A stretch of 64,000 nt of DNA from Chrysoporthe austroafricana (GCA_001051155.2 JYIP02000001.1:2170001-2234000); one strand, 5' to 3'; counted from the first letter of the stretch, positions 23,599 through 33,559 are shown. The notes: generated by a model from the letters alone, not told the origin. Made by a program: numbers and translations.

Positions 23599-23731
23599 GG
23601 AACCCATAAGACGACAACGGAACCCGTCCGGCATCACAAGAACGCCCCCGTTTCGTACAATTAGAATAACTCTTAACCCTATCTACTATACGATACGACA
23701 AGCCCTTTTCAAGGCAGAATGAACAAAGCAT
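23163..23731 (-). pseudogene. Antisense ORF of B1: Zn2Cys6-like cluster plus coiled coil
   Basis: It lies on the strand opposite to pol, between the chromodomain and the 3' LTR. From ATG 23731-23729 it reads a cysteine pattern C3-x2-C6-x5-Y12-x8-Y21-x2-C24-x6-C31, close to the fungal Zn(II)2Cys6 binuclear cluster, with two Cys turned to Tyr as G-to-A changes would do. After a homopolymer that shifts the frame by one (A40 at 23556-23595) comes a charged, heptad-like helix (SRITDELSRID, RLKRQCRFLQEKG) and a C-terminal NPSFNSFDWNS segment. Only one stop interrupts the helix (TAG for CAG). B2 carries a diverged but collinear version at 31975-32493. It could be a small DNA- or RNA-binding protein of the element; the function is unknown. 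Many fungal hypothetical proteins with Cys cluster, coiled coil and an FDW-type tail are, from memory, of this kind. Confidence 0.65.
23556..23595. repeat. Homopolymer A40 followed by G5
   Basis: Forty adenines followed by five guanines lie inside the antisense ORF of B1. B2 has no such run at the corresponding place. Length change here would explain the one-base frame shift between the cysteine cluster and the coiled coil. Confidence 0.9.
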
Positions 23732-23912
23732 AACTTCGTACCTTCGGGACTCGATAAACGAAAATCGCTCAAGGCGGGCAAGACTTTTTGAAAAAAGAGT
23801 GGACGAAGGATTACGAGCCTTATTAACCCTGTAAGATATCTCAATAAGGAAGGTACGATAAGAAACCTGCCAAACGAGGACACTTACAGAAGTATTGTTG
23901 AGGATAACAACC

Positions 23913-23928
23913 GATAGAAAGGGGATAA
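23913..23928 (+). promoter_or_regulatory. Polypurine tract of B1
   Basis: gatagaaaggggataa lies directly before the 3' LTR start TATTATGG (TGTTATGG before RIP). B2 has the equivalent gataggaaaaagataa at 32657-32672. Confidence 0.7.
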
Positions 23929-24339
23929 TATTATGGACTAATATATAAGAAGGACAAACCCCGGCTCGGGATCAAGCTAATAGAATGAAATACGTACCCC
24001 GCAAGGATTACGTAAGTTAGGGTTAGGGTTACGAGGGCTTAGCCCAGCTTACTGAGGCCCGGTAAGCAGCAGTAAGCCCTATCGGGCAATTATGGGCCAA
24101 GGATAAAGAACCAGATATATAAGAATAGAAGAATTCCCCGACTAGATAGATAGGTAATTCTTCAGTTATCAATTTAAGTATCAATTGAATCCTATTATTG
24201 ATAGCCATATTGGCTTATGAATATTGCGAAACTCAGTAATTTTATCCTGAAACTTAAGGCTGTACTTGGCACCGCTCTTATTAGCATAAACCCTTTGACC
24301 CTATAGTATATCTTAGGATTTGCTGCAGCATTCATAATA
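23929..24339 (+). repeat. 3' LTR of B1 (411 bp)
   Basis: It runs from TATTATGG to TTCATAATA, the RIP-changed forms of TGTTATGG and TTTATAACA. It contains ttagggttagggttacgagg (24014-24033) and a GC-rich pair of inverted segments (gcttactgaggcccggtaagc). The TATA box is near 24113 (agatatataag). The A2 sequence resumes at gacct. Confidence 0.85.
24113..24128 (+). promoter_or_regulatory. TATA box of the family B LTR
   Basis: gatatataagaatag is placed mid-LTR and is followed after about 50 bp by the conserved cttcagttatcaattt block. The same arrangement recurs at 17178, 26880, 27176, 32877, 37806 and 39992, as (a/g)(c/a)atataag before cttttcagtcgtaaat. This is likely the U3/R promoter; sequence inference only. 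Confidence 0.5.
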
Positions 24340-26630
24340 GACCTTTTCAGTATATAATATGCTTTTAAATCGAATTAATTCAAATATTCTAAAACGAAAA
24401 TTAGCTATATATTTGCTTTAATCTTATTTACTATACTTATAAATAACGAATAAATAATGCTAATTATTGCTATATAATTAGTAAAGATATAAATTAATTT
24501 AATTCGGTTTAATTTTATTATTATTTGCAATTTTCGTATTAGCTATATCAAATAAGCTATTTCAAGCATTATAAGCTAGTATTTTCGTTTTGCTTTATTA
24601 ATTATTTTGCTTAAATAAAGAATTAATTATATAGCTATACTTGCTATTAATAATATTCCGTTCTATATATAATCGTTTATTAATTGGAAAATATTGCTTA
24701 AAAAATTTATTTCTTTAAATATATTTAGCTAAATAAAAAGAAGTTTATTTAGAATATAATAAAATAACGCATCTTTAGCTTCCAAAATTATTTTGAAATT
24801 ATAAAAACTATTAATTTCGTTTAATATTAAATCGAAAATAGCTTGTATAATACAATTTCGCTATTTTATATTTGAAAATAAACGGTTCGATTAGCAAGCT
24901 TTATTTAGCATTCTAATTTTTCTTTTTTAAAATAGATTAATTTGATAATTATATTTAAGAATTAAATAGCATAAGTATTCTATAAATTCAATAAACCTTT
25001 CTAATTATTGGAACGTTTTAAGAAATTCCAAATTGCAAATAACTTGTATCCGGTATTCTGTATTGGAAATTCCGAATTCGTTTATTTTAAATCTTAAAAT
25101 TTAAACTGAAAGATATTCAAAAAATAATTTGAGTTTTGCTAATAAAATATTTTTGCGTAAAAATAATAAGAAGATAATTTATAAGTATTGCAAATAGTTT
25201 TATTCTATAAAATCTGGATATATTAGGAATTAATAGAAAAATTGCTATATATTTATTATTATAATATATATTTTTCTTTTTAATTATTTAATAATTTCCT
25301 ATTATAATAGTAAAAAGTAAGCATTAAGGATTAAGATTTTATCTAAAATACGTAAATTAATTATTATATATTCTTTCTTCTAGCTATTTATATTCTTTTA
25401 AATTATAAAGATTTATAATTTATTTAATTTAATTTTATTAATATAATTTGTTTAAAATTTTATTAATTACTTTTTAATCTTTTTTATTTAAATAATATAG
25501 CTTTTATACTATTTTCTAATTCTGCTATTTTTTAACCAAATCAACTTTTATTTATTAATCCATTGGCATATTAATAGAACTTATATTTTTTAAAAACTCT
25601 AGCGTATGCCCGTATTAATTTTATAATTTTATAGAAAAATTCCGGTAAATGCTTGCAAACGTATATACCGAAATTAATTTCCGATTCTTTAATAGCTTTA
25701 TCTTTCCGAATTCCCAGTTTATTACTATTTTCGAAATAATCTTTTATTTTGAAAGTTTCTATATCCGGGAATTGGTACTCTTTTAGCTATTCTTTAATAA
25801 TTTCCGCAATTTATTAGAAAATATACTTAATAAATAATAATTAGTTTGAATTCAGCTTTCCTAAAAATTATAACCCGTTTTTAATTCGTTAAAAGAGGTA
25901 TTATCGCGCGATATAATAATAATTATCGTAATTCGCTAGCAGGGTTATATAATCTGTTTGAAATAATTCGATTATCTTTAAAAATTAGTTTTTCTGAATC
26001 TTTAAAAGGATTGCTACTTAATTCGTTATTAAGATTTCTTTAATCTAATAGCCTATTAAGCAATTTATTTACTCTTTCTATTACGGTTTAAATAGAAAGG
26101 TTATATTTTTGGGATTTGCTTAATATTAATAAGGATAAGCTTATAAAATTTAAATAGCATTATTATTATAATTGCAGCTTTTACTTACCGGGACTATATT
26201 AATATTCGAGCAAATATTTCTATTTTTACTATAATGCTATTAAAATAACCAAATTGTAAAAATAATTCTAAATTCAGAATATTTATTTCGTAAGGAATAT
26301 TATATTTCTGCTCTAATAAAATGTTTGCTTCCAATCGATCTAGCATTCAAGTTTCTATTTAAATACGAAATATAACCGAATAGCTATACTTATTGCCTTA
26401 GAAATATATATCGAATTCAGCTTAGCCTTTTGCTAGAAATTAACTTATAGCTTTAAGCTTAGCCTTTATATTTCAATTTATTTTCGTTTTGAAAAAATGC
26501 GCTAGCAATTCTTTAGTAAGAATATAATAACTAGCGCTTATATCGATATAAAGCTCTATATTCAGCTCATTCGGGTATGCTTTAATTATAGCTCTTATAT
26601 ATATATAGCTGCTATTATAATAAGGCTTAG
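24340..26630 (-). pseudogene. A2 pol, RNase H to protease part
   Basis: Continuation of A2 on the minus strand to the right of B1: RNase H (about 24350-24900), RT (about 24900-25560), linker (to about 26090) and protease (to about 26630). At about 25210 the junction ttctataaaatctgg skips ~175 bp present in A3 (46742-46915), which removes the RT YxDD box. The protease active-site region reads rc of tatcgatataaagctc near 26540, so an Asp codon is kept there. Confidence 0.75.
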
Positions 26631-27411
26631 TGTTATAACCCGATAAGGTGGCCGGTAAAAACGCAAGTGTTACAACCCAATACGGAACCAGGGGTAACGC
26701 AAAATACAGGAGCGACTACTCAAGCAACCCAATAGCAGCCCTACCGGAAGGAATGTATGTCGATTATATAATTACGGGTTAAAGATGGATAAGATAAGGA
26801 TTACTAGATTATTAAGTAATCCAGTAAGCCAGGCTTACTAGATTACCAAGTAAGCCGATAATCCAAGAAGGAAGAGCTGGATATATAAAGACAGGTTATT
26901 TATTAAATAGATTACTATAGCTTTTCAGTCGTAAATTTAAGTATTACTTGGACCCTACCAGACATTCAAGTAATAGCCGCATAAGCTTATAAGCATTGCG
27001 GACATTTGTTAAATGTATTTCCGGACTAACGGAATAGCCTATTAAACAGCCCCGCTAACCCGCAGGGATTATATAACTTAGGGTTAAGGGTTGGACCGAC
27101 GGAATCGCTATCGGTCCTGACAGTTCTATATGAACCGACATTGTCGATAGCGGTCTTAACGGTCCATACTGAAGAGCTGGACATATAAGGACGGGATACT
27201 CACTAGACATTACTATAGCTTTTCAGTCGTAAATCTAAATATTACTTAGACCTTATAATACTTTCAAGTGATAGCCTTATAGGCTTATAAACATTGCGAA
27301 TAATTATTGGACGTGTTTTCGATATTCAAGGCCGTATTTGGCACCGCTCTTGCTAGCATAAACCCTTTGACCTTACAATTTATTTTAAGATTATTGCAGC
27401 GTTTATAACAC
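26631..27411 (+). repeat. Solo B-type LTR with duplicated core (781 bp)
   Basis: It starts TGTTATAACCCG and ends GTTTATAACA. It is almost twice the usual B LTR length because the TATA-to-U5 core occurs twice: first at about 26870-27045 (gctggatatataaagac ... attgcggac) and again at about 27172-27330 (gctggacatataaggac ... attgcgaat). It is preceded by cttag and followed by cttgg, target-duplication copies differing by one G-to-A change. No internal element sequence is present, so it is a solo or recombinant LTR inserted in the A2 protease/gag boundary. Confidence 0.8.
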
Positions 27412-27416
27412 TTGGT

Positions 27417-27838
27417 ATTATAAACGCTGCAGCAATCTTAAAATTTACTGGAGAGTTAAAGGGTTTATGCTAGCAAGAGCGGTGCTAAGTATAAACCTTG
27501 AATACCGAAATACGTTTAATAAAATATTGCAATGTTTATAAGCTTTGAGCGGCTATTATATATAGGGTCTAAATGGTACTTAGATTTACGACTGAAGAGC
27601 TATAGTAATCTATCTGGTAAATACCTCGTTCTTATATATCCAGCTCTTCAGTTTGGGACCGATAGGACCGATGTCGAATGCGTCGATCCGTAATCGACAG
27701 GACTGATAGCGGTCCTATCAGTCCAAAACCCTAACCCTTTTGTTTATGCAAGCATTTCCGGGTTTACAGGGTTAGGGTTATAGCACTTTTCGTGGTTTGT
27801 TCCGTGCTATACCCTGGTCCGTACGTTAGTTTATAACA
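27417..27838 (-). repeat. Solo B-type LTR, opposite orientation (422 bp)
   Basis: On the plus strand it starts tattataaacgctgc and ends ttataaca, i.e. a B LTR on the minus strand beginning TGTTATAAACTAACG. It is flanked on both sides by cttgg (27412-27416 and 27839-27843). Its 3' ~280 bp are the inverted partner of the preceding LTR, giving a long palindrome around 27414. Its U3 differs from those of B1, B3 and B4. Confidence 0.8.
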
Positions 27839-28942
27839 CTTGGCTATAAATATAAAACTATTATACTTTAAAGTTTTTCTTTTCTATATAATAATTTTAA
27901 TAAAATTTTATAATTAATTAAATAGCTATATAAAGTATTTAATATAGAATATGCTTTCGTTTATAAATAGTTTTATTTTTTCGGCCCGAAAAATCGATAT
28001 ATTATTTTCGATTATTATATTTTCCTTATTAATATATTCTTCCGAATTATTATTTCGCTTTTATAAATTTTCGTTATTTTCAGTCTTTTCAATTTGCTTA
28101 TCGCTATTAGCTATAAATAAATCGTTATTTATAAAAAAATAGCCTTTTCGACTTAGTTTATTCTTTTTATTTAAATTATATTACAATTCTTTATTATCGA
28201 TATTGAAATTTGTTAAAATTGATTGGACAAAATATTCTTTAATATCTTTTTATACGAATTAATAATAAAGGCGCGGTTAGAAGTTCCGGTTTTTTGAAAA
28301 TTAAACTTCTGCTATTATTTATAATATTAGTTAATATTTTCTTAGCTATATTAAAGATATTTTATTATCGGGCTATCCGTTCTTATAATTAATTCCGAAT
28401 ATTTATTAGCTTTTGCTATTATTTTAATAAAAGCTTTCAGAATTCGTATTTCGAAATATATCTAATGCTTTTAAATAGATTTAACTAATTAAATATCCTT
28501 ATCGAGCAAAATAAATATTTAAGTTCTTAAAGCTTAAATCTTTCAGAGCGTTCTAAGAATATATTGGTTAAGAAATAAATATTAATATTAAGAAGATTGG
28601 TAGCCAATTATATAACTTTCCGTACTGATTATATAAGTTTACGAAATAATTTCGTTATGCGATTTAATTCGAAAATATGCTATATTTCTTATTTCGCTTT
28701 AAAATATTTTTCGAAATCTTTTGTATTTTCATTTCGATTAAGTCTATCGAAATATTTAATTATTAATTCTTTATTAATTCAATCCCAAATATTTCTGGCT
28801 AAATACGAATTTGAGTATTCGGCTAACTTAATAAATCGATAGATATAATAAGTAAATTCCAGAATATTGCGATTATTTCGTACGTTTTTTCTGAAATATT
28901 ATTAAGCATTTAGCAAGTCCTTTATAGTTTTCTGCAATATAA
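27839..28942 (-). pseudogene. A2 gag, C-terminal half
   Basis: Minus-strand gag-like ORF1, matching A3 48355-49450 and A7 62100-63150 reversed. It stops at 28942, where the truncated B2 begins. Small hydrophobic plus-strand frames here (27951-28142, 28597-28842) are mirrors of gag and recur in other copies only because the DNA is repeated. Confidence 0.65.
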
Positions 28943-31900
28943 AGGATTAATCTAGCGCAAAGCGTTATAAAGCTATATAAATTATAGAATTATAAGGAAA
29001 TACCGCTTCTAAAACGATAAGAATAAAAAGATTACGGGAGCAGATTTAAATTAGCAAGCAATAGATACTCAAAACCATTAGAAATTAAACCTCGAAAATA
29101 ACGACAGGAAGCAAGCGAAGCAAAATACGCTCAATAATACCTTTTATTCTTCCAAATCTCAGAAAATAAGGAAAAACCGTTACCCGAATTCAAAAATGTA
29201 TTAAAAGAATACTATAAATTCAAGAAATTATAGCAAAAGAAATTTAATACCGGCTTATTAGAATACGGCCTTTTTGATTATAAAATCCTATTAAAAGAAA
29301 GAACTAAGCTATAAAACTACCCTATTTACAAGCTCGACTAAGCAAAGCTCGAAACATTTAGGGAATACATTAACGAAAATTTAAAAAGAAGTTATATACG
29401 GAAATCGCAATTACTTGCAAAATACCCAATTCTATTCGTATCCAAAAAGAATAGCAAATTACGATTTTATATAGACTATTAACAGCTTAACGATATTACG
29501 ATTAAGAACCGCTACCCCTTACTTTTAATAGGAAAAATATAAGACCGTTTGATCGGAATAAATTGGTTTATTACGCTTGATTTCAAAAAAGGATATTATT
29601 ATATTCAGATCAAGAAAGACGATATTTGAAAGATAGCTTTCAGGATTCGTTACGGATACTTTGAATATGTAATTTTACCTTTTGAACTTATTAATATGCC
29701 TATATCCTTTCAAGAAATAATTAATAATATTTTCTGCAAATATTTAAATACTATTATTATCGTTTACTTAAACGATATTCTTATTTATTCGAAAGACTTT
29801 GAATTATATAAATAATATATATAGCAAGTATTTCAGACTTTGCAAAATAATAAATTCTTAATCGAATTAAGCAAATGCTATTTCTATTAGCAGAAAATTA
29901 ATTATTTAAATTATACGATAGAATTAAGCAAGATTAATATGCAAAAAGATAAAGTTCAAGTAATAAAAAATAGCTTATACTAGAAAAAACTAAGGAAATT
30001 AAAGCATTTTTGGGATATGCTAATTTTTACCGATAATTTATCCGGAACTATAGCAGAATTGCATGCCCTTTTACGGACCTTACGAAAAAGGATCGAAAGT
30101 TCGAATGGATATAAGAAATACAAAAAGCATTCGATAAGATTAAAAGACAGGTTATATCAGAACCTATATTTTACAAAGCAAACCCAAATAAGCCATTTGA
30201 AGTCGAGACCGATATATCAGATTATGCATTCGGGAGATAATTTAATTAACGGGATAACCAAAGATACCTCAAAATCGTAAGCAATTTCTCGAAAAAATTA
30301 AACGGCCCAGAACTTAATTATAATATTCCAGATAAAGAATTAATAGCAATTATAAAAGCATTCGAAAAATAGCAATATTACTTAATAGGAACCAAATACC
30401 AGATTATAATGCATTCTAATTATAAGAACCTGATAATATTTATAATAATAAAAGTCCTGAATAAACGATAAGTTAGATAGGCAAAATTTCTTTTATAATT
30501 TAATTTGAGAATTGTTTATTATAAAGGATCTGAAAATGGCAAAATAGATACGCTTAGCAAACAACCGGACTACTAAAATATAAAACCTAAAGAATTTTAA
30601 AATATCTTTCGGCAAGATAAAAATAGCAATTTCGTAAATAAAGCTAAGGAATTTAATATTATTATTAGGATTTCCAATAATGAAAAGAAGCCAGAAAATA
30701 TAATTACGGAAAAACAGAACGAATATATCAGAAATACATATAATATGCCCGCATACGGCTATTAAAAAGTTAGAGTTATGTATAAAAGAATCAAGAGATA
30801 CTAGAACTTTCCAGGATTGAGAAAAAGGATTGAAACAATTTTACAAGAATGCGATAGCTACAAGAAAAATAAAATCGAATATTATAAGCCCTATAGACTA
30901 TTCCAACCGTTCCTTATTCCGGAAGCAGTTTGGCAATCCGTTAGCTAAGATTTTATTATTAAGCTATTTCTCTTACGGGAACCCTTAATTAAAATATAAT
31001 ATAATAGCATTTTAATAATAATTTATAAATTAAGCAAGTACGCTTACTTCTTCCTATATAAGAAAAGCAGCATAGCGGAAGATTTCATATATATATTTCT
31101 CAGGATAGTTATAACCAATTACGGTATATTTAAAGAAATTATTTCCGATAGAAATAAGAAATTTATATCAAATTTCTAAACCTTACTTGTAAAACTATTC
31201 GGAACTTAACAAAAGATATTTACGGCATTTCACTCGCAAATAGATGGATAGATTATTAAGCAATACTTATAGCATTATATAAATTATAAATAAGATAATT
31301 AAGTTAACTTGCTATTATTAGTATAATTCGCTTATAATAGTGCAAATATAAACATAATAAAGAAATTACTATTTTATGCGCTTTATAGCTATAATCCGAT
31401 AGCCTATTATAACGAATTACTAAGAATAAATGCAGAAATAGCAGAAAAACGAATCCGGAAGATTAAGAAAATCCAAAAAGAACTTTAAAAGAAATTAAAA
31501 TTTATATAAGAAAGAATAGCAAAATACGCTAATTCCAGAAAGATTAAAAGATTAATCCTATAAGAGGGGGATAAAGTTTATTTCGTTCGACGAAAAGAGC
31601 ATATCAAAATAATAAGACTTTTTCACTTGCTAGATTATAAAAAACTTGGCCTATTCAGGATTTTAAGGAAAATCTCGAATATCAATTTCGAATTCACATT
31701 ACTTTATAGAATGAGAATCTACTTAGTATTCCATATTTCATTCCTCGAATTAATATTAAAGGCGACTAGAATAGATAAGTCTTTATAAATCGAAACTAAT
31801 AAACCGGAATACGAAATCGAACGAATTTTTAAGTTATTAAAAACTAATCAAATATAAAAAATATCTAATCAAATAAAAAAGATACTATTCGAACGAAAAT

Positions 31901-31980
31901 AGCTGGGAACCAGTTAGCAATCTAAATAATGCATAATAAGTACTCAAGAAATACTGGGAAAAGCAATTAACTAGCTAGCC
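28943..31980 (+). pseudogene. B2 pol: RT to chromodomain
   Basis: RT keeps the first Asp (ITLDFKKGYYYIQI, about 29568) but shows YLND for YxDD (about 29765), so a different catalytic residue is lost than in B1. RNase H, the integrase H2C2 region (ECDSYKKNK, a Cys turned Tyr) and DDE core follow; about 20 bp of the conserved TDGQTE region near 31240 are lost. The chromodomain at about 31800-31960 reads YLIK-stop-KRYYSNENSWEPVSNLNNA, with WEP intact and the preceding Trp turned into TAA. The C-terminal tail overlaps the end of the antisense ORF. Confidence 0.8.
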
Positions 31981-32493
31981 GGAAAGTCGATCGGAAATAC
32001 TCAATACAGCCTTATAACCCGCAAACAGATTAATAGAAAACCAATTGGTATCAGAACCAAGCTGCTATAAAGCAGTATCCAAATCAAAACTCTCGGGGAA
32101 AAGACTTTCGGGAATTAAAGGTTTAATAGCGCAAAGCTCGGCCTGGGCCTTGCGGCACTCCTTTTCAACCTTTTCCGCTTCCAGCTATTCCAATTCCTCA
32201 ATTATATTTAAGCCCTGACAAACCGCGCAAGCTATCTTTTCAGCCTATAAACGATATTATTTTCGTAACCGAAAGACTTTCGCATTAGCCAATATCGCTT
32301 CTTCTTTAGCTATATCCAATTCCGTTTCGATTTGGGAATGCTACTTTCCGATTTTCTATATCTGGACGGGAGTAAGACTCGTTATATTATAATTATTACG
32401 CTTGCTACGGATGCACTTTGTATAGCGAGAAGAGTCCTTTTCCGAAATGCAGCAAAAGAGATTGCAGTCCGAGCAAGAAGAGCATGCAAGCAT
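31975..32493 (-). pseudogene. Antisense ORF of B2: Zn2Cys6-like cluster plus coiled coil
   Basis: It reads from ATG at 32493-32491 on the minus strand. The cysteine pattern C4-x2-C7-x6-C14-x9-Y24-x2-C27-x7-Y35 fits the Zn(II)2Cys6 consensus exactly if the two Tyr were Cys (TGC/TGT to TAC/TAT). A long charged helix follows (IETELDIAKEEAILANAK, RLRKQYRLQAEKI, ELEQLEAEKVEKECRKA when TAG/TAA are taken as Gln), then SLFPESFDLDTAL. It ends at TAG 31977-31975. All internal stops are TAG/TAA where CAG/CAA fits. It is collinear with the B1 antisense ORF but clearly diverged. An 85-codon plus-strand frame (32332-32589) crosses it and is only its mirror. Confidence 0.65.
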
Positions 32494-32672
32494 TTCGGAA
32501 TAACGAGAGAAAACTGTAAGCTAAAAGGTATTGCTTTGATCTATCTTCTTATAAAAGCGCTTCTCGATTTTGCAGGATATCCTGATTAAAAAAGAAATAT
32601 CGACAAGTAAGAGTTGATAAGGGGCTTTACAGAAGAAATTATTAAGGATAATAACCGATAGGAAAAAGATAA

Positions 32673-33105
32673 TATTATAACCCTATAAGGAAGCTAGCAA
32701 ATGCGCAAGATATAAGAAGGACTAACGGAATAACCTGCTAAATAGCCCCGCTATTCTGTAAGGATTATGCAATTTAAGGTTAAGGGTAAGACTGACAGAA
32801 TTGCTATCGGTCTTGGCAGTCCGGTATAAACCGATATTATCGATAGTAGTCCTAACGGTCCAAACTGAAAAGCTAGATATATAAGGATAGGATACTTACT
32901 AAATACATTATTATAGCTTTTCAGTCGTAAATCTAAATACCATTTGGACTCTATTAGATATTTAAGTGATAGCCGCATAAGCTTATAAATATTGCGAACT
33001 TCTAAACGTATTTCCGGTATTCAAGATTGTACTTAATACTGTCCTTACTAGTATAAACCTTTTAACTTTACAGTTTATTCTAAGATTATTGCAGCGTTTA
33101 TAATA
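32673..33105 (+). repeat. 3' LTR of B2 (433 bp)
   Basis: It starts TATTATAACCC after the purine tract and ends gcgtttataata. U3 carries palindromic units around ctatcggtcttggcagtcc and gatagtagtcctaacggtcc. The TATA box lies near 32877. Confidence 0.85.
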
Positions 33106-33351
33106 CTTAAGCAAAATACTTAATTTCGATATAATTAATAAGCTGCAATAATAAAATATTATTGCCGGTAATTGCTATAATAAATTAATAATAAATTATC
33201 GATAAATAATTGTAATATTTCTTATAAGAGCGCTATTTTTATAAAAGCCGATATCTTATAAGACCGATATTCTTATAAAAGCCGTTACTTTATAAAGCCG
33301 ATAATCGAAACCCGATTATATAGTAAAGGCATATAAAATATAGCTATTAAT
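33106..33351 (-). other. A2 leader with short repeat array
   Basis: Leader of A2 between LTR and gag. The tandem array at 33225-33305 has only about five units, against about nine in other copies. No gene. Confidence 0.7.
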
Positions 33352-33559
33352 TGATAGTAAACGTATTAAAATATATTATAAAATATAATTCTTTTAAGAA
33401 AGGAAATTATATTAAGAGTATATTAAAGCATTATATAAGCCTTTTAGTAAAAGTATAGCATTTATCTGGTAAATTTATTGCGTATTTATTAAGGGATTTA
33501 TTATTGATTTATCAAGCGAATCTATTATAAATTTACTATATTTATAGGTTTTACTATCA
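33352..33559 (-). repeat. 5' LTR of A2
   Basis: Starts tgatagtaaacg and ends tttactatca, keeping the exact inverted TGATAG/CTATCA-type ends on the left. Its outer end abuts the pol linker of A4. Confidence 0.85.

Larger units (their letters stand above)
17056..24339 (+). mobile_element. Family B chromovirus copy B1, nearly complete
   Basis: This is the best preserved element of the window. It has a 5' LTR lacking its first ~70 bp (17056-17402), gag, pol, chromodomain, an antisense ORF, a purine tract and a complete 3' LTR (23929-24339). It is inserted in the integrase/RNase H junction of A2 in the opposite orientation. The differences I noted between the two LTRs are all transitions, so decay is by RIP rather than by random mutation. 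A deletion has removed the left LTR edge plus about 95 bp of A2. B1 keeps far more C/G and longer frames than the surrounding A2, so it is younger than its host. Confidence 0.9.
28943..33105 (+). mobile_element. Family B copy B2, 5'-truncated
   Basis: It begins abruptly just downstream of the protease (equivalent to about B1 20090) and runs through RT, RNase H, integrase, chromodomain, antisense ORF and 3' LTR. The 5' LTR, gag and protease are missing together with about 1.7 kb of A2 gag, consistent with one deletion across the left border. The right border joins the A2 leader at cttaa. Confidence 0.85.
12862..33559 (-). mobile_element. Family A copy A2, split by B1, an LTR pair and B2
   Basis: This is a minus-strand A element with 3' LTR at 12862-13071 and 5' LTR at 33352-33559. 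Its own DNA lies at 12862-17055, 24340-26630, 27839-28942 and 33106-33559. The interruptions are the B1 element, two solo B LTRs and the truncated B2. It has suffered a ~555-bp deletion in ORF2 (about 14970), a ~175-bp deletion removing the RT YxDD box (about 25210), loss of ~95 bp beside B1 and loss of ~1.7 kb of gag beside B2. The flanking pentamers (tctta left, attaa right) do not match, so both ends may not come from one insertion event. Confidence 0.75.

Noticed and set aside
24014..24033. Telomere or interstitial telomere array
   Set aside because: Only two or three TTAGGG units, inside LTRs.
27951..28142. Small hydrophobic ORF repeated at 53704-53895
   Set aside because: It recurs only because the underlying A gag DNA is repeated; it lies opposite to gag and varies freely.
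32332..32589. Open 85-codon plus-strand frame in B2
   Set aside because: It is the mirror of the antisense zinc-cluster ORF, has no B1 counterpart and no recognisable motif.
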